NCBI GenBank assembly: GCA_958496175.1
Contig: OY292276.1
Coordinates: 56,123,080-56,187,079 of the forward strand
Direction of reading: 5' to 3'
Length of the DNA: 64,000 nt
Origin: Sisyra terminalis
Taxonomy: Eukaryota; Arthropoda; Insecta; Neuroptera; Sisyridae
In this document: positions 9,972 to 20,640 of the stretch, piece by piece
Numbering within the stretch: position 1 is the stretch's first letter
Layout: each line of letters starts with the position of its first letter
Notes under the pieces: model-generated
What the model was told of the DNA's origin: nothing
Database searches by the model: none
Seen by the model: the letters and a program-made list of their open reading frames with translations, nothing else
Program-made: the position numbers and the translations under genes

Positions 9972-10012
9972 GTGCCTGGGGTACGTAAAAACCCCGCTTC
10001 GGACCGGGAAGG
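9972..10012. repeat. Right terminal inverted repeat of the piggyBac element
   Basis: It reads, toward TTAA, a GGGGTACG-type word, ACCCCGCTTCGGACC and the tip CGGGAAGG. It is the inverted partner of the left end and is directly followed by TTAA at 10013-10016. Confidence 0.75.
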
Positions 10013-10016
10013 TTAA

Positions 10017-10373
10017 ATCACTAAGTTTTAACTTGTTTTCGTTTGTTCGAGAAGAATTAGCGTTTGTTCATTCCAAGGGCGGATGGGGGGGGGCAGTGGG
10101 GCACGTGCCTCCCAGAGTATTTTTGTGTACTATGGAGCCCCAAATTCTTGTGTGCCCAAGGACCCCAGTCTAGTTTAAAACGACCCTGCAGGTTAGACCA
10201 TCGAAAACCATTGAGATTTTTCCAAATATTATAAGAAAATCAAATTTTTTCTCAACCTGACCTGGTGGATAAATCGTAATACGAAAGTATAAGTAGGACA
10301 GTACTTAGTTGTCGAAGGGAAAACAGATAATTGTAGATTAAAATTATATTCCAAACATTATCATTCATAGCTC
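10017..10373. other. Spacer with a G-run motif that may be a worn DNA-transposon end
   Basis: Around 10075-10120 the sequence has AAGGGCGGATGGGGGGGGGC followed by a GCACGTGCC core and CC-rich sequence. This resembles the G/C-rich ends of some hAT-type elements in arthropods. No matching opposite end or target duplication was found, so it is at best a relic. The small plus-strand frame 9967-10173 spans the piggyBac end and is not a gene. Confidence 0.3.
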
Positions 10374-10957
10374 TTAAAACTCAATGTATTGAAGATACAG
10401 TATTTTTTAAAAAGAGCATTGATATTTTATAATTTTTGCCCCACCATGCTTCCCCGCATATAGCGACAACTCCGGGTTTTTTTTCTTTTGTTCTGGGGAC
10501 CTCTCCTGAGAGTTCCTCTGCACTGCATCTTAAAAGGACTATTGCGCCCCAGTTTGTTTTCAGTTCCAATTGGTCAGGTCTGCTTCTGATATGAATCTCT
10601 GAAATCTCAGCAGACAATCATCTGGACTTTTGTGTATATTTCCCAGCTGTATGTCCGGATGGACAAAACGAGTGCAAGCTGCTGACTCTATGTTTTTCCC
10701 TATAGTTTGGAGATGTTTTCTCAAATTGCAGTGTCCTGTTAATAGGGCTACCAGAATTTTGACGTCCTTCCTTCTTAGATTTAGAAGTTTTTTGTTATGT
10801 TCTTTCAGAGGTTTCTTTATCATAACCTTTGATAATTTCCCTCCTGTTATTTCAGGATTTTATTTACTCATTCTGCGTCCATTCGGCTATTCGATTCAGT
10901 GTTATGCACTTTGGTTGACCTGCCAGCTCTGGACCCATATATTACATTCTTGAATCT
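10374..10957 (-). pseudogene. RNase H-region remnant of a jockey/R1-like non-LTR retrotransposon
   Basis: On the minus strand the frame at 10560-10823 contains KDVKILVALLTGHCNLRKHL. This matches the conserved stretch after the RNase H domain in many arthropod non-LTR ORF2 proteins, where LLTGHC and a leucine-rich helix are followed by a cysteine/histidine segment. Just upstream, in another frame, GPELAGQPKCITLNRIAEW resembles the preceding GPEP-type block. Stops and frameshifts separate the blocks and the Cys/His part is eroded, so the copy is dead and old. In the living element this region belongs to the polyprotein that also carries endonuclease and reverse transcriptase; those are absent here. 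The end toward 10374 is approximate. The frames at 10381-10617 and 10630-10953 are shadows. Confidence 0.6.
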
Positions 10958-10965
10958 GCTACAAC
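10958..10965. repeat. Left 8 bp target-site duplication of the hAT element
   Basis: GCTACAAC directly precedes the CAGTGGCGTAGC terminus and is repeated exactly at 11677-11684 after the other terminus. Eight base pairs is the standard target duplication of the hAT superfamily. Confidence 0.9.
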
Positions 10966-11676
10966 CAGTGGCGTAGCTAGGTAATCAAGGGCTCTGGGGC
11001 AAATTAAAAAATGGGGCCCCACTGCTATGTCAACTGATTAGGTTTTATCAAATAAAAATATGAAATATACAAATACTTTAAAAATGCTAAGCTACTTAAG
11101 CTTTTTTTTGTGCACTGCAGGGCAGGTAATAAAAATATTAAACAGTACCAACATAAATTACAATTAATATTTGGTGTAGGTTTGGCTAATAAAACGAATT
11201 AGAGAAGATTCAAGGGTTTATTATATAAAGGTCGGGCCTATCAACTGACTAAATAACAATTATTTTTACAATTTTTTCCGAGCTTTAGTTTTCGCAAAAG
11301 TATCAATAACTTCGTTTAAATCCAGGCTTGATGCGGTTTTGTTTTCAATTGCTATTAGCGATAAATGTCAGAGTCGAATTTAGTCCATATTATTTCTTAA
11401 ATAATTTTTTATTATTTTTAATTTGCTAAATGACCTTTCAGCTGCTGCAGAAGTGACAGGAATTGTAAAGAATAAAAACATAGCTGTAAATACTTCCTTT
11501 AGGTTGCATTCTAGCACTCCATATTTGCTCATTATTTCCTTACATAATTGGTGAACTTCCAACTGAATTTCCAAAAGTTCAGTTCGATCGAGATTTCTGG
11601 TAAGGATTCGAGGGCCCCCTGAGCTTGAGGGCCCCGGAGCACTGCCCCGCCCAGCTCCTAAGTGGCTACGCCACTG
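10966..11676 (-). mobile_element. Deleted hAT element with intact ends
   Basis: The left end reads CAGTGGCGTAGCTAGG and the right end, reversed, reads CAGTGGCGTAGCCACTTAGG, so the inverted repeat is about 12 bp. Exact 8 bp copies of GCTACAAC flank it. Both subterminal regions are rich in GGGGCC/GGCCCC words. At 711 bp it keeps only the 3' end of the transposase gene, on the minus strand. It has the size and shape of an internally deleted derivative that could once have been mobilised by a full-length relative. Confidence 0.9.
11266..11574 (-). pseudogene. hAT transposase dimerisation domain (hATC) fragment with two premature stops
   Basis: The product includes the diagnostic hATC core FFTIPVTSAAAERSFSKLK followed by IIKNYLRNNMD. 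A TAA and, four codons later, a TGA interrupt the frame. Beyond them the same frame continues with HLSLIAIENKTASSLDLNEV and IDTFAKTKARKKL, then a natural stop at 11266-11268. That is the usual last segment of ZMYM-like hAT transposases. Both stops are single-base changes from codons typical at those places, so the reading frame was intact at or near insertion. Upstream the catalytic RNase H-like core and DNA-binding domain are missing. The domain serves transposase oligomerisation; alone it is inactive. Confidence 0.85.
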
Positions 11677-11684
11677 GCTACAAC
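11677..11684. repeat. Right 8 bp target-site duplication of the hAT element
   Basis: This GCTACAAC copy follows the CCACTG terminus directly and equals 10958-10965. Confidence 0.9.
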
Positions 11685-13503
11685 CCTGGGTAGAAGTGAT
11701 ATAGGAAAAAATCTTTAGATATTAAAAATTAGGATAATGATCCAAGAAATTAATGGGAAAATTACCATGAAACTGATTGAATACAGAGCAGTAGAATCAA
11801 TGGAGTTTCATTAACTAGAACAATTGTTAATTTAATACAAAACTCATAAAGTTTTGTTGAAGAATAGTAAAATATAATAACAATTGAACTCTAACGGCTT
11901 TTATTTTGAGCTTTTTTTTCCGTTCAGTGTCGCAAATATTCTTCCCAAACTACCAATTTGAAAATATGATTTTTATCCCTCGACATATCAACAGCAACGG
12001 TGGCAATAATTCGTAGCGCATTCACTAGTGATACTAATAAAAGTGAGATTAGGAGATGGACGTCGTTTTGGCGAACAAAATGGTGAATATTATTCTTATT
12101 AGGTAGAAAGTGAGAGACGCGTTTACGTCTCACTCTAATATCATAATATTCTTTATGAATAGACCGAGGACTTTTATCTCTTCTGTGCTTGTATGTGTGT
12201 ATATAATAAATTCTCCGAGGTGTAGGATCGCACTCACGATATTTTAATAATATAGGATTACGTTTCATATTAAACTATATGTGCATATTATCAAATATCC
12301 ATTCCACCTTCCCAAACGCCCACCAAGTCTTTTATGCCACATTTTAAGTAGCTATGTTTGACGCGTTATTAAATCGAAAAACACGTCGAGGAGCTTTTCC
12401 ACTCAAAGCTCGCAAGCTAACCAAAATTAGCCTTGGAAATGTGGTCGTTTATTAAATTTCGGCTAATGGTCTGGAAAATTAGTTACAAAATGAGACCAAG
12501 AATGAGAAAAGTTTACATTGAATGATCGAATTTCCAAATTGTTCAAAAACAATTAAATTGTATGGAATCAAATTGAGCAGATGGTATTTTTTTCTCATAA
12601 ATATTTAGGTTGTAGTTCGCAGCGAATATTAGTGATAAATTGGATTCCCTTCTATCATAGAACTGTTCAAAATTGAATTAAAAGTTTCAAGTTGTTTCGT
12701 GCTTTTTACGTTGGTTAACGTTTTAAATCTATAAAAAAATAGATGGAAAATCGGTTCAGTGCATTTTTCGCATCCCAACAGGGTTAGATTGGAGCACAAA
12801 CTGAGGATAACAGGGAGCGCAAATGTGTGTGGTATGATGATGGTTCGGCATTGAAGAGCGAACTTTATTGAATTACTGTTTGCTTACTCGCCCTATATCT
12901 TATATAACTAACTTTAATGAAAACCTGACTTCAATCGTGCCCTGTATATTTTATATATGTATGACGTCTATATATCTATATATATACACATAAATTTGTT
13001 ATATACTTAAATGGAAAGAGACACCAACTGGGGTACAGTTGTAGTAGTAAAGTGGGTAAAGCTGGATAAATGACGAGGCCAAGCACACACCACCATCTTC
13101 ACATCATTTAATTTTAACCGATTCCATTTTAAATAGGAAAATTCTCATTAAAATATACTTTACAAATACAATGAATGTTTGCTCACTTTTAATTGTAACG
13201 AATTTTATTTGCTCAATGGAAATTATGTTTTCGTTTTCCAATCAAAACGCAGACGACGGATATAATTAACAAGTTTTTCAATTTAGCAAAATTTCATTTA
13301 ATTTTGCATAATAATTTTTTTTCTCCCATTCATTTTCTTTCAATTGAATTTTTCCATTCGGATAGAACTCATTTCTATTCTGTTTATTATTCTTCTGTAT
13401 TTATTATTTCGATTGCTAATCGATATTTGATTTTAATTAACTAGGAAAAAAATCTGTTGAAAAAGAGAAATTACTATGATCAACCTGAAGGATTTTTACA
13501 AAA
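11685..13503. other. Unrecognised stretch, no supported gene
   Basis: No repeat family or domain is recognised. The longest frame is a 114-codon minus-strand frame at 11924-12268; its product is rich in arginine, lysine and histidine with one hydrophobic patch (VHLLISLLLVSLVNALRI). I cannot connect it to a protein family and the composition could arise by chance. A TA-rich microsatellite-like tract lies at about 12944-13012. Confidence 0.35.
12944..13012. repeat. TA-rich simple-sequence tract
   Basis: Imperfect TATATA and TATC runs, for example CTATATATCTATATATATAC, form a low-complexity tract with no other meaning visible. Confidence 0.55.
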
Positions 13504-13529
13504 ACAATAGGACAATAGGACAATAGGAC
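13504..13529. repeat. Three-copy 8 bp tandem repeat
   Basis: The unit ACAATAGG occurs three times in direct succession, followed by AC of a fourth. It is a short minisatellite that could vary in copy number. Confidence 0.8.
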
Positions 13530-13703
13530 CCAAAGAAAATTTCGATTCTTGAACCGTGAAAGAAACAAATTATTTGATTGTCATTGGATAACGATTGCAT
13601 CCACTTGCAAAGATTTTTCTTTATGATTCACCAAACTAAGATGAAGAGGCAAACAAAATTAAAATCCTTGATCTTTTAAAAAAAAAAATGGAGTTCACAG
13701 AAG

Positions 13704-14400
13704 CAGGGCCGGATCTAAAGATCTGGAAGCCTCGGGGCAACAGAGAAGTGGAGGCCTCCTGGGCTTAAATTATTTTCCAAATTAAATCGACAATTTTTCT
13801 CAGTCGAGTTTTCCAATAAATAATTTATTGTGAATCCAAGTTGAAATTCTTTTATTATTTAACTCTCATATAAATATATTTTTCTTTATGATATTTAATT
13901 GACTTTTGTAGAACTTTTCGTCAACTTTCGGGACTTTATCAAGTACTCAATCATAGATTATTAAAAGATTAATAAGAAAAAAAATTGATTATATTTTTAG
14001 TTCAAGAATAACTTCAAGTAAAACACAATAATCGGAAACAAGAATTATCTGAAATTTTAACATTAACGAACGAAACTTTCCGAGCTTTTTTCGCCGAAAA
14101 ATCATTGATAACTTAGCTAAAATCCAGTTCGAAGTAAATCACTTGCAATGCCTAATAGACAAAGCTTTAATAGAAGCTTTTTCCTATCGTGGTTTGAAGC
14201 TTATTGTTTATAATTCTTATTTTTCATGATATTTGTAGAAAGTAATGTTGGGAAAGGTAAAACTCGAAAAAAATATCAAAGGAAAATCTGGTAACTATTG
14301 TTTACAAGTCTGAACTTGAATTTTCTTTCCGAAGTTTATATTGTGAGGATCCCTCTTTTGTGGAGGCCCCGTGGTTGTAGCTCTAGTTGCCTTCCTCTTA
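13704..14400 (-). mobile_element. Second, older hAT relic
   Basis: The left end reads CAGGGCCGGATCTAA, a terminus typical of ZMYM-like hAT elements, followed by GGCCTCC-rich subterminal sequence. Near 14362-14390 a GGAGGCCCCGTGG block followed by GTAGCTCTAGTTGCC resembles the inner part of the opposite end, but the expected TTAGATCCGGCCCTG tip is missing. A hAT C-terminal coding remnant lies inside on the minus strand. No target duplication can be shown because the right tip is lost, so the right boundary is approximate. It is more decayed than the hAT copy at 10966-11676. Confidence 0.55.
14014..14190 (-). pseudogene. hAT transposase C-terminal remnant, frameshifted
   Basis: Read on the minus strand, one frame gives LCLLGIASDLLRT. 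After a one-base shift another gives LDFS-stop-VINDFSAKKARKVSFVN, matching the final segment of hAT transposases and aligning with LDLNEVIDTFAKTKARKKL in the neighbouring hAT copy at 11266-11574. At least one frameshift and one nonsense change are present. The diagnostic ERSFSKLK core is not retained, so the identification depends on this last segment and on the CAGGGCCGGATC end. Confidence 0.6.
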
Positions 14401-14909
14401 AGTGAAAAAAGAAATTCAAAATTTTGGGAAATAAAATCGGTGGAATTATAAATACTTATGTAAAATCCATCCTGGATCTGCTATCTTTGAGAACTTTGAT
14501 TAAAGGGCTTGCAAGAAATCAATCGTACATCAAGTAGATGACTTATTTGTTTATAATTCTTATGTTTGAGGATATTTGTACAAAGTACTGTTGAGAAAGT
14601 TAAAACGTGAAAAAAAATATCATAGGAAAATCTGTTAACTATTGTTTACAAGTCTGAATTTGATTTTTCTTTCCGAAGTTTCAATTCCTTTTTTGCGGAG
14701 GCCCCGTGGCTGTAGCCCCGGTTGCTCTCCCCTTAATTCAACACAGCACAAGAGTGAAAAAAGAAGTTCAAAATTTCGGGAAGTTAAATCGGGGGAATTA
14801 TAAAAACGTATGTAAAATTCATCCTGGATCTACTATTTCTAAGAACCTTGATTAAGGGGCTTGCAAGAAATCAATCGTACATCACGCAGATGACTTATTT
14901 GATCCAATA
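14204..14909. repeat. Two-copy tandem duplication, ~345 bp unit
   Basis: The segment beginning TTGTTTATAATTCTTAT at 14204 repeats from about 14547. Shared blocks in the same order are AACTATTGTTTACAAGTCTG, GGAGGCCCCGTGG, ATCCTGGATCT, GGGCTTGCAAGAAATCAATC and GTAGATGACTTATTTG-like. The offset drifts from 335 to 352 bp because of indels, and copy 2 has an extra AATTCAACACAGCACAAG piece. The duplicated unit includes the inner right end of the hAT relic, so it arose after that insertion. Confidence 0.8.
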
Positions 14910-14911
14910 CT

Positions 14912-15130
14912 ATGGATATGGAAGAAAGAAAGTCCTGGAAAATGAGTATTTGTAGAACTTGTAAAAGTTTATACGGTACTCCAAATAAGAGTCTACTTCC
15001 ATCGAATATTCATAAAAAATTAATGGAAAAAGGCTTTGTAACAAAGGCTTTGTTCGAAAATGAGTTCGAAAATAAGAAAATTAATTCACTTCTTATGTTC
15101 TATGTTGGTTCCATGTGGTGTTCTAAATAA
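14912..15130 (+). CDS. Unrecognised 72-codon open frame
   Basis: The product starts MDMEERKSWKMSICRTCKSL and contains a CRTC motif and a second cysteine near the end; no family is recognised. It begins right after the tandem duplication and has no visible promoter, splice site or polyadenylation context. Likely a chance frame or an unknown element fragment. Confidence 0.12.
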   Translation: MDMEERKSWKMSICRTCKSLYGTPNKSLLPSNIHKKLMEKGFVTKALFENEFENKKINSLLMFYVGSMWCSK

Positions 15131-16266
15131 ATGGAGAAACAAGGAACTGGGGATAAAAATCCCTGGAATTGAAATTATCGGAAAACATCTAGTGCGACGA
15201 GTGCTGAGCTTCGCCCTGCTGCTTAGGTAGTTTTAACTAGGTGCAGTAGGGATTCAGGAAGCACAAAAAGCTCTAAGATTGCAGTTTTGAGGCTTAATAA
15301 ACCTCATCCTGGATTACCCAACATCATAAAAAAAAATTAAAATATGCATAATTTGAGAATACACAGCGAACCATCGTTAGATTTTTCCAATCGTACGGTT
15401 ACCAGACTACAAAAAAGGATTGTAAATTTTTCAATTGAGTTTAATGGACAAGATTTGAAAATACAATTGTAATATTTTGCATAGATTAAAAATTTACGAA
15501 TTTATTCATCTTCTAATTTGTAGTTTTATACACCGCTAATGGTTGCAACAGTAGCGTTATCTCTGAGACAACTGATGAGCTCTTAGCAAATGCTTAAACC
15601 ATAATTATTGGTGGGATTGGACCACGGGTTGTTAACTCTCTGGGGTGAGACAAGGATAACCGATTAGATAATGAATATTTGTATTATATCTATATAGAGA
15701 ATATAGTGTGTTTGTTCCGGGTAGACAGAGATAAAATAGATTAAGACCAATTCAGCAGTCAATCAATGATCAATCAATTTCATAATGTAACTATCTTCAT
15801 GTTGTTTTTTTATAGTTATTTATGGAGACAGATCGGACCAATCAGACGATTCAATTTCACTGGTCAGTTAAGTTTGACAGCTCATTTTTGAAAATTTATG
15901 TTTAAATTCACTTTACCCAAATTAATTATATTTTTATCGCTATAATTGTTTGAATTGATGGTCAGTGTTGTATTTAAACTTTATATATTCGAAATTAAAC
16001 CAAATAAATGTGAAACAGGTAATATTTATGGTGAAATTATAGACATGGATGCATATTTACATAAAGTTAAGTACTTTCGGTTCATTTTGTAGATACTTTC
16101 CATCTGAAAATGACGACCTAATGCCAGCCGAATATGATATATTTAAAAAGAAATTATGCAGAGCAAAAAAAAATGGAAGCCAAAATAAGGTAAAATAAAG
16201 ATTTCCTAACTTCTCTCTTTCAATAACTGACTATTTCCTATAATAGATTAATCTTTTATTAATTTA
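15131..16266. other. Unrecognised transition sequence before the 340 bp satellite
   Basis: No known repeat or gene is recognised. A short frame at 15958-16092 (44 codons from ATG) ends in a TTCATTTTGTAG sequence that looks like a splice acceptor. The following stretch 16093-16190 is open in one frame (YFPSENDDLMPAEYDIFKKK and onward) and ends AATAAG followed by GTAAAA, which looks like a splice donor. This could be one small exon of an unrecognised gene, but the frames on the two sides do not join cleanly, so I list it only as a possibility. Confidence 0.3.
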
Positions 16267-17237
16267 GTTTTCTACCCGTACTTTTACATCTAGCCAATAA
16301 ATGAAAAATGTTTTCATGCAATTCCGTTGAGGATGAATCAGTCTAAAACATTCTGCTTCATTTGAACGAAAAAATCCATCTTTAATATCCTTTTTATCCA
16401 CTTAAAAATTGCCCTTTATTGAAACTTGGAAATGATATTGCGGGTGTCCTTCTGCACACAGGACCAAAATTTTCTCACATTACAACTAACGATAAGGCCT
16501 TGTTTGATAATACGTTGAAAAAATATGTCCTAAGGAAAAGTAACCCCACGAAAAACGACAAATTTTAAGGTAAATTTGATGAATGTATTTTCATTTCTTT
16601 CACTTTCCAATTTAATTTCCCGGTCTATTATCCCGTTAAAACAATTTTTTTCGTAGGTATCGTTGTGGATGATTCAACCAATAACGTTCATTTCATTTTC
16701 ATCGACAAAAACCATCCCGAAAATCCTTATTTTGTAGTTGAAAATTTTCCTTGTTGAAACTTTGAAATAGAATTGTGGTTTCCCTGTAAACCACATACAA
16801 TTATTTTTTTCTTTTCTCATTGACTTGATAGGCTTAATTCATAAACTGTTTTGAAAATAAGGCCTTATTGTAAAAAATGACCCCTTTGCAAAGGCCCAAT
16901 TTCAGTCGCAATTTGTCCCATCTGTTTAAAGTTTCATAACATAGCGTTTAAATTTCTCGCCCTTATATCCCGTTTAAACAAAATATTTTGGTTTAGCAAT
17001 GTTAAGGATGAATCAACAAATAATATTTAACTATTTTCCAGCGAATTAGACAATCCTTTATATCCTTTTTTAACTGTTGAAAATTGTCCTTTTTGAAACT
17101 TTAAAATGGAATTGTTAGTGCCCGGTAATACACAGGACAAAAATTTTTTCACAATACAATTCACTAGAGGTCCTAAATTGATAATCCGTTGAGAAAACTA
17201 GACCTCATAATGAAAAGTCACCCCCTTAAAATCACCC
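16267..17237. repeat. Diverged edge monomers of the 340 bp satellite
   Basis: The first partial monomer (about 16267-16560) and the next (16561-16897) can still be aligned through ATCCCGTTAAAACAA, GGATGATTCAACCAATAA, TTGAAACTTTGAAATAGAAT and TGACCCCTTTG-like words, but differ strongly from the array. The third (16898-17237) keeps diverged first and last parts and a nearly canonical middle. After 17238 the copies become uniform. This gradient is what is expected at the border of a homogenising array. Confidence 0.85.
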
Positions 17238-20200
17238 AATTTATGTCGATATTTGTTGTATACATTGACAACTTCTTAACTTCCCGTTTTGATTTCTCGC
17301 CCTTATATCCCGTTTAAACAAAATATTTTGTATTGGCACCGTTAAGGATGATTCAACAAATAATTTTAAGCTATTTTTCAGGGAATAAAACAATCCTTTA
17401 TATCCCTTTTTAACTGTTGAAAATTGTCCTTTTTGAAACTTTGAAATGGAATTGTTAGTGCCCGGTAATCTACAGGACGAAATTTTTTTCACATTACAAT
17501 TCACAAGAGGTCCTAGATTGATAATCCGTTGAGAAATTAGACCTCATAACGAAAAGTCACCCCCTTAAAAACACCCAATTTATGTCGAAATTTGTCGCAA
17601 AGATTTTCAACTCCCTAACTTCCCGTTTTGATTTCTCGCCCTTATATCCCGTTTAAACAAAATATTTTGTTTTGGCACCGTTAAGGATGATTCAACAAAT
17701 AATTTTAAGCTATTTTTCAGGGAATAAAACAATCCTTTATATCCCTTTTTAACTGTTGAAAATTGTCCTTTTTGAAACTTTAAAATGCAATTGTTAGTGC
17801 CCGGTAATACACAGGACGAAAATTTTTTCACAATACTATTCACTAGATGTCCTAAATTGATAATCCGTTGAGAAAACTAGACCTCATAATGAAAAGTCAC
17901 CCCCTTAAAATCACCCAATTTATGTCGAAATTTGTCGCAAAGATTTTCAACTCCCTAACTTTCCGTTTTGATTTCTCGCCCTTATATCCCGTTTAAACAA
18001 AATATTTTGCTTTAGCAATGTAAAGGTTGAATCAACAAATAATATTTTACTATTTTCCAGCGAATTAGACAATCCTTTATATCCTTCTTTAACTGTTGAA
18101 AATTGTCCTTTTTGAAACTTTAAAATGCAATTGTTAGTGCCCGGTAATACACAGGACGAAAATTTTTTCACAATACAATTCACTAGAGGTCCTAAATTGA
18201 TAATCCGTTGAGAAAACTAGACCTCATAATGAAAAGTCACCCCCTTAAAATCACCCAATTTATGTCGAAATTTGTTGTATACATTGACAACTCCTTAACT
18301 TCCCGTTTTGATTTCTCGCCCTTATATCCCGTTTAAACAAAATATTTTTTTTTGGCACCGTTAAGGATGATTCAACAAATAATTTTAAGCTATTTTTCAG
18401 GGAATAAAACAATCCTTTATATCCCTTTTTAACTGTTGAAAATTGTCCTTTTTGAAACTTTGAAATGGAATTGTTAGTGCCCGGTAATCTACTGGACGAA
18501 ATTTTTTTCACATTACAATTCACAAGAGGTCCTAGATTGATAATCCGTTGAGAAATTAGACCTCATAACGAAAAGTCACCCCCTTAAAAACACCCAATTT
18601 ATGTCGAAATTTGTCGCAAAGATTTTCAACTCCCTAACTTCCCGTTTTGATTTCTCGCCCTTATATCCCGTTTAAACAAAATATTTTACTTTGGCAATGT
18701 TAAGGATGAATCAACAAATAATATTTAACTATTTTCCAGCGAATTAGACAATCCTTTATATCCTTCTTTAACTGTTGAAAATTGTCCTTTTTGAAACTTT
18801 AAAATGCAATTGTTAGTGCCCGGTAATACACAGGACGAAAATTTTTTCACAATACAATTCACTAGAGGTCCTAAATTGATAATCCGTTGAGAAAACTAGA
18901 CCTCATAATGAAAAGTCACCCCCTTAAAATCACCCAATTTATGTCGAAATTTGTTGTATACATTGACAACTCCTTAACTTCCCGTTTTGATTTCTCGCCC
19001 TTATATCCCGTTTAAACAAAATATTTTGTTTTGGCGCCGTTAAGGATGATTCAACAAATAATTTTAAGCTATTTTTCAGGGAATAAAACAATCCTTTATA
19101 TCCCTTTTTAACTGTTGAAAATTGTCCTTTTTGAAACTTTAAAATGCAATTGTTAGTGCCCGGTAATACACAGGACGAAAATTTTTTCACAATACAATTC
19201 ACTAGATGTCCTAAATTGATAATCCGTTGAGAAAACTAGACCTCATAATGAAAAGTCACCCCCTTAAAATCACCCAATTTATGTCGAAATTTGTCGCAAA
19301 GATTTTCAACTCCCTAACTTTCCGTTTTGATTTCTCGCCCTTATATCCCGTTTAAACAAAATATTTTGCTTTAGCAATGTAAAGGTTGAATCAACAAATA
19401 ATATTTTACTATTTTCCAGCGAATTAGACAATCCTTTATATCCTTCTTTAACTGTTGAAAATTGTCCTTTTTGAAACTTTAAAATGCAATTGTTAGTGCC
19501 CGGTAATACACAGGACGAAAATTTTTTCACAATACAATTCACTAGAGGTCCTAAATTGATAATCCGTTGAGAAAACTAGACCTCATAATGAAAAGTCACC
19601 CCCTTAAAATCACCCAATTTATGTCGAAATTTGTTGTATACATTGACAACTCCTTAACTTCCCGTTTTGATTTCTCGCCCTTATATCCCGTTTAAACAAA
19701 ATATTTTGTTTTGGCACCGTTAAGGATGATTCAACAAATAATTTTAAGCTATTTTTCAGGGAATAAAACAATCCTTTATATCCCTTTTTAACTGTTGAAA
19801 ATTGTCCTTTTTGAAACTTTAAAATGCAATTGTTAGTGCCCGGTAATACACAGGACGAAAATTTTTTCACAATACAATTCACTAGATGTCCTAAATTGAT
19901 AATCCGTTGAGAAAACTAGACCTCATAATGAAAAGTCACCCCCTTAAAATCACCCAATTTATGTCGAAATTTGTCGCAAAGATTTTCAACTCCCTAACTT
20001 TCCGTTTTGATTTCTCGCCCTTATATCCCGTTTAAACAAAATATTTTGCTTTGGCAATGTTAAGGATGAATCAACAAATAATATTTAACTATTTTCCAGC
20101 GAATTAGACAATCCTTTATATCCTTCTTTAACTGTTGAAAATTGTCCTTTTTGAAACTTTAAAATGCAATTGTTAGTGCCCGGTAATACACAGGACGAAA

Positions 20201-20640
20201 ATTTTTTCACAATACAATTCACTAGAGGTCCTAAATTGATAATCCGTTGAGAAAACTAGACCTCATAATGAAAAGTCACCCCCTTAAAATCACCCAATTT
20301 ATGTCGAAATTTGTTGTATACATTGACAACTCCTTAACTTCCCGTTTTGATTTCTCGCCCTTATATCCCGTTTAAACAAAATATTTTGTTTTGGCGCCGT
20401 TAAGGATGATTCAACAAATAATTTTAAGCTATTTTTCAGGGAATAAAACAATCCTTTATATCCCTTTTTAACTGTTGAAAATTGTCCTTTTTGAAACTTT
20501 AAAATGCAATTGTTAGTGCCCGGTAATACACAGGACGAAAATTTTTTCACAATACAATTCACTAGATGTCCTAAATTGATAATCCGTTGAGAAAACTAGA
20601 CCTCATAATGAAAAGTCACCCCCTTAAAATCACCCAATTT
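17238..20640. repeat. Satellite block with alternating A/B monomers and a 4-monomer higher-order repeat
   Basis: Type A and B monomers largely alternate. A 4-monomer unit of ~1360 bp is repeated: the monomer around 17947-18183 recurs at 19306-19542, and the monomer around 18939-19202 (with the private GGCGCCG variant) recurs at 20299-20562. TGTAAAGGTTGAATC marks the same position in each unit. Confidence 0.8.

Larger units (their letters stand above)
8594..10012 (-). mobile_element. Deleted piggyBac element flanked by TTAA
   Basis: The element is bounded by TTAA at 8590-8593 and TTAA at 10013-10016, the obligatory target duplication of the piggyBac superfamily. Its left end reads CCTTTCCGACACGG and its right end, reversed, reads CCTTCCCGGTCCGAAG, so the tips match over the first bases. 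A 15 bp subterminal word, GGTCCGAAGCGGGGT at 8628-8642, has an exact inverted partner at 9991-10005, followed on both sides by a TACCCC motif. Inside is the C-terminal part of a piggyBac transposase on the minus strand. At 1419 bp it is much shorter than a full element (usually about 2.4 kb or more), so the N-terminal half of the gene has been lost. Confidence 0.85.

Noticed and set aside
9967..10173. 68-codon plus-strand frame
   Set aside because: It crosses the right piggyBac end and the TTAA duplication and is opposite to the transposase remnant, so it is a shadow.
10630..10953. 107-codon plus-strand frame
   Set aside because: It is the complement of the RNase H-region remnant, which has the recognisable motifs on the minus strand.
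11924..12268. 114-codon minus-strand protein
   Set aside because: It has no recognisable domain, an arginine/histidine-rich composition typical of chance frames, and no supporting context. Kept only as a note in the unrecognised stretch.
17642..17754. Internal sub-repeat of the 340 bp monomer (TTATATCCCGTTTAAAC and TTATATCCCTTTTTAAC, 95 bp apart)
   Set aside because: Only this short word is shared. The surrounding sequence does not align and no third copy was found, so a smaller ancestral unit is not supported.
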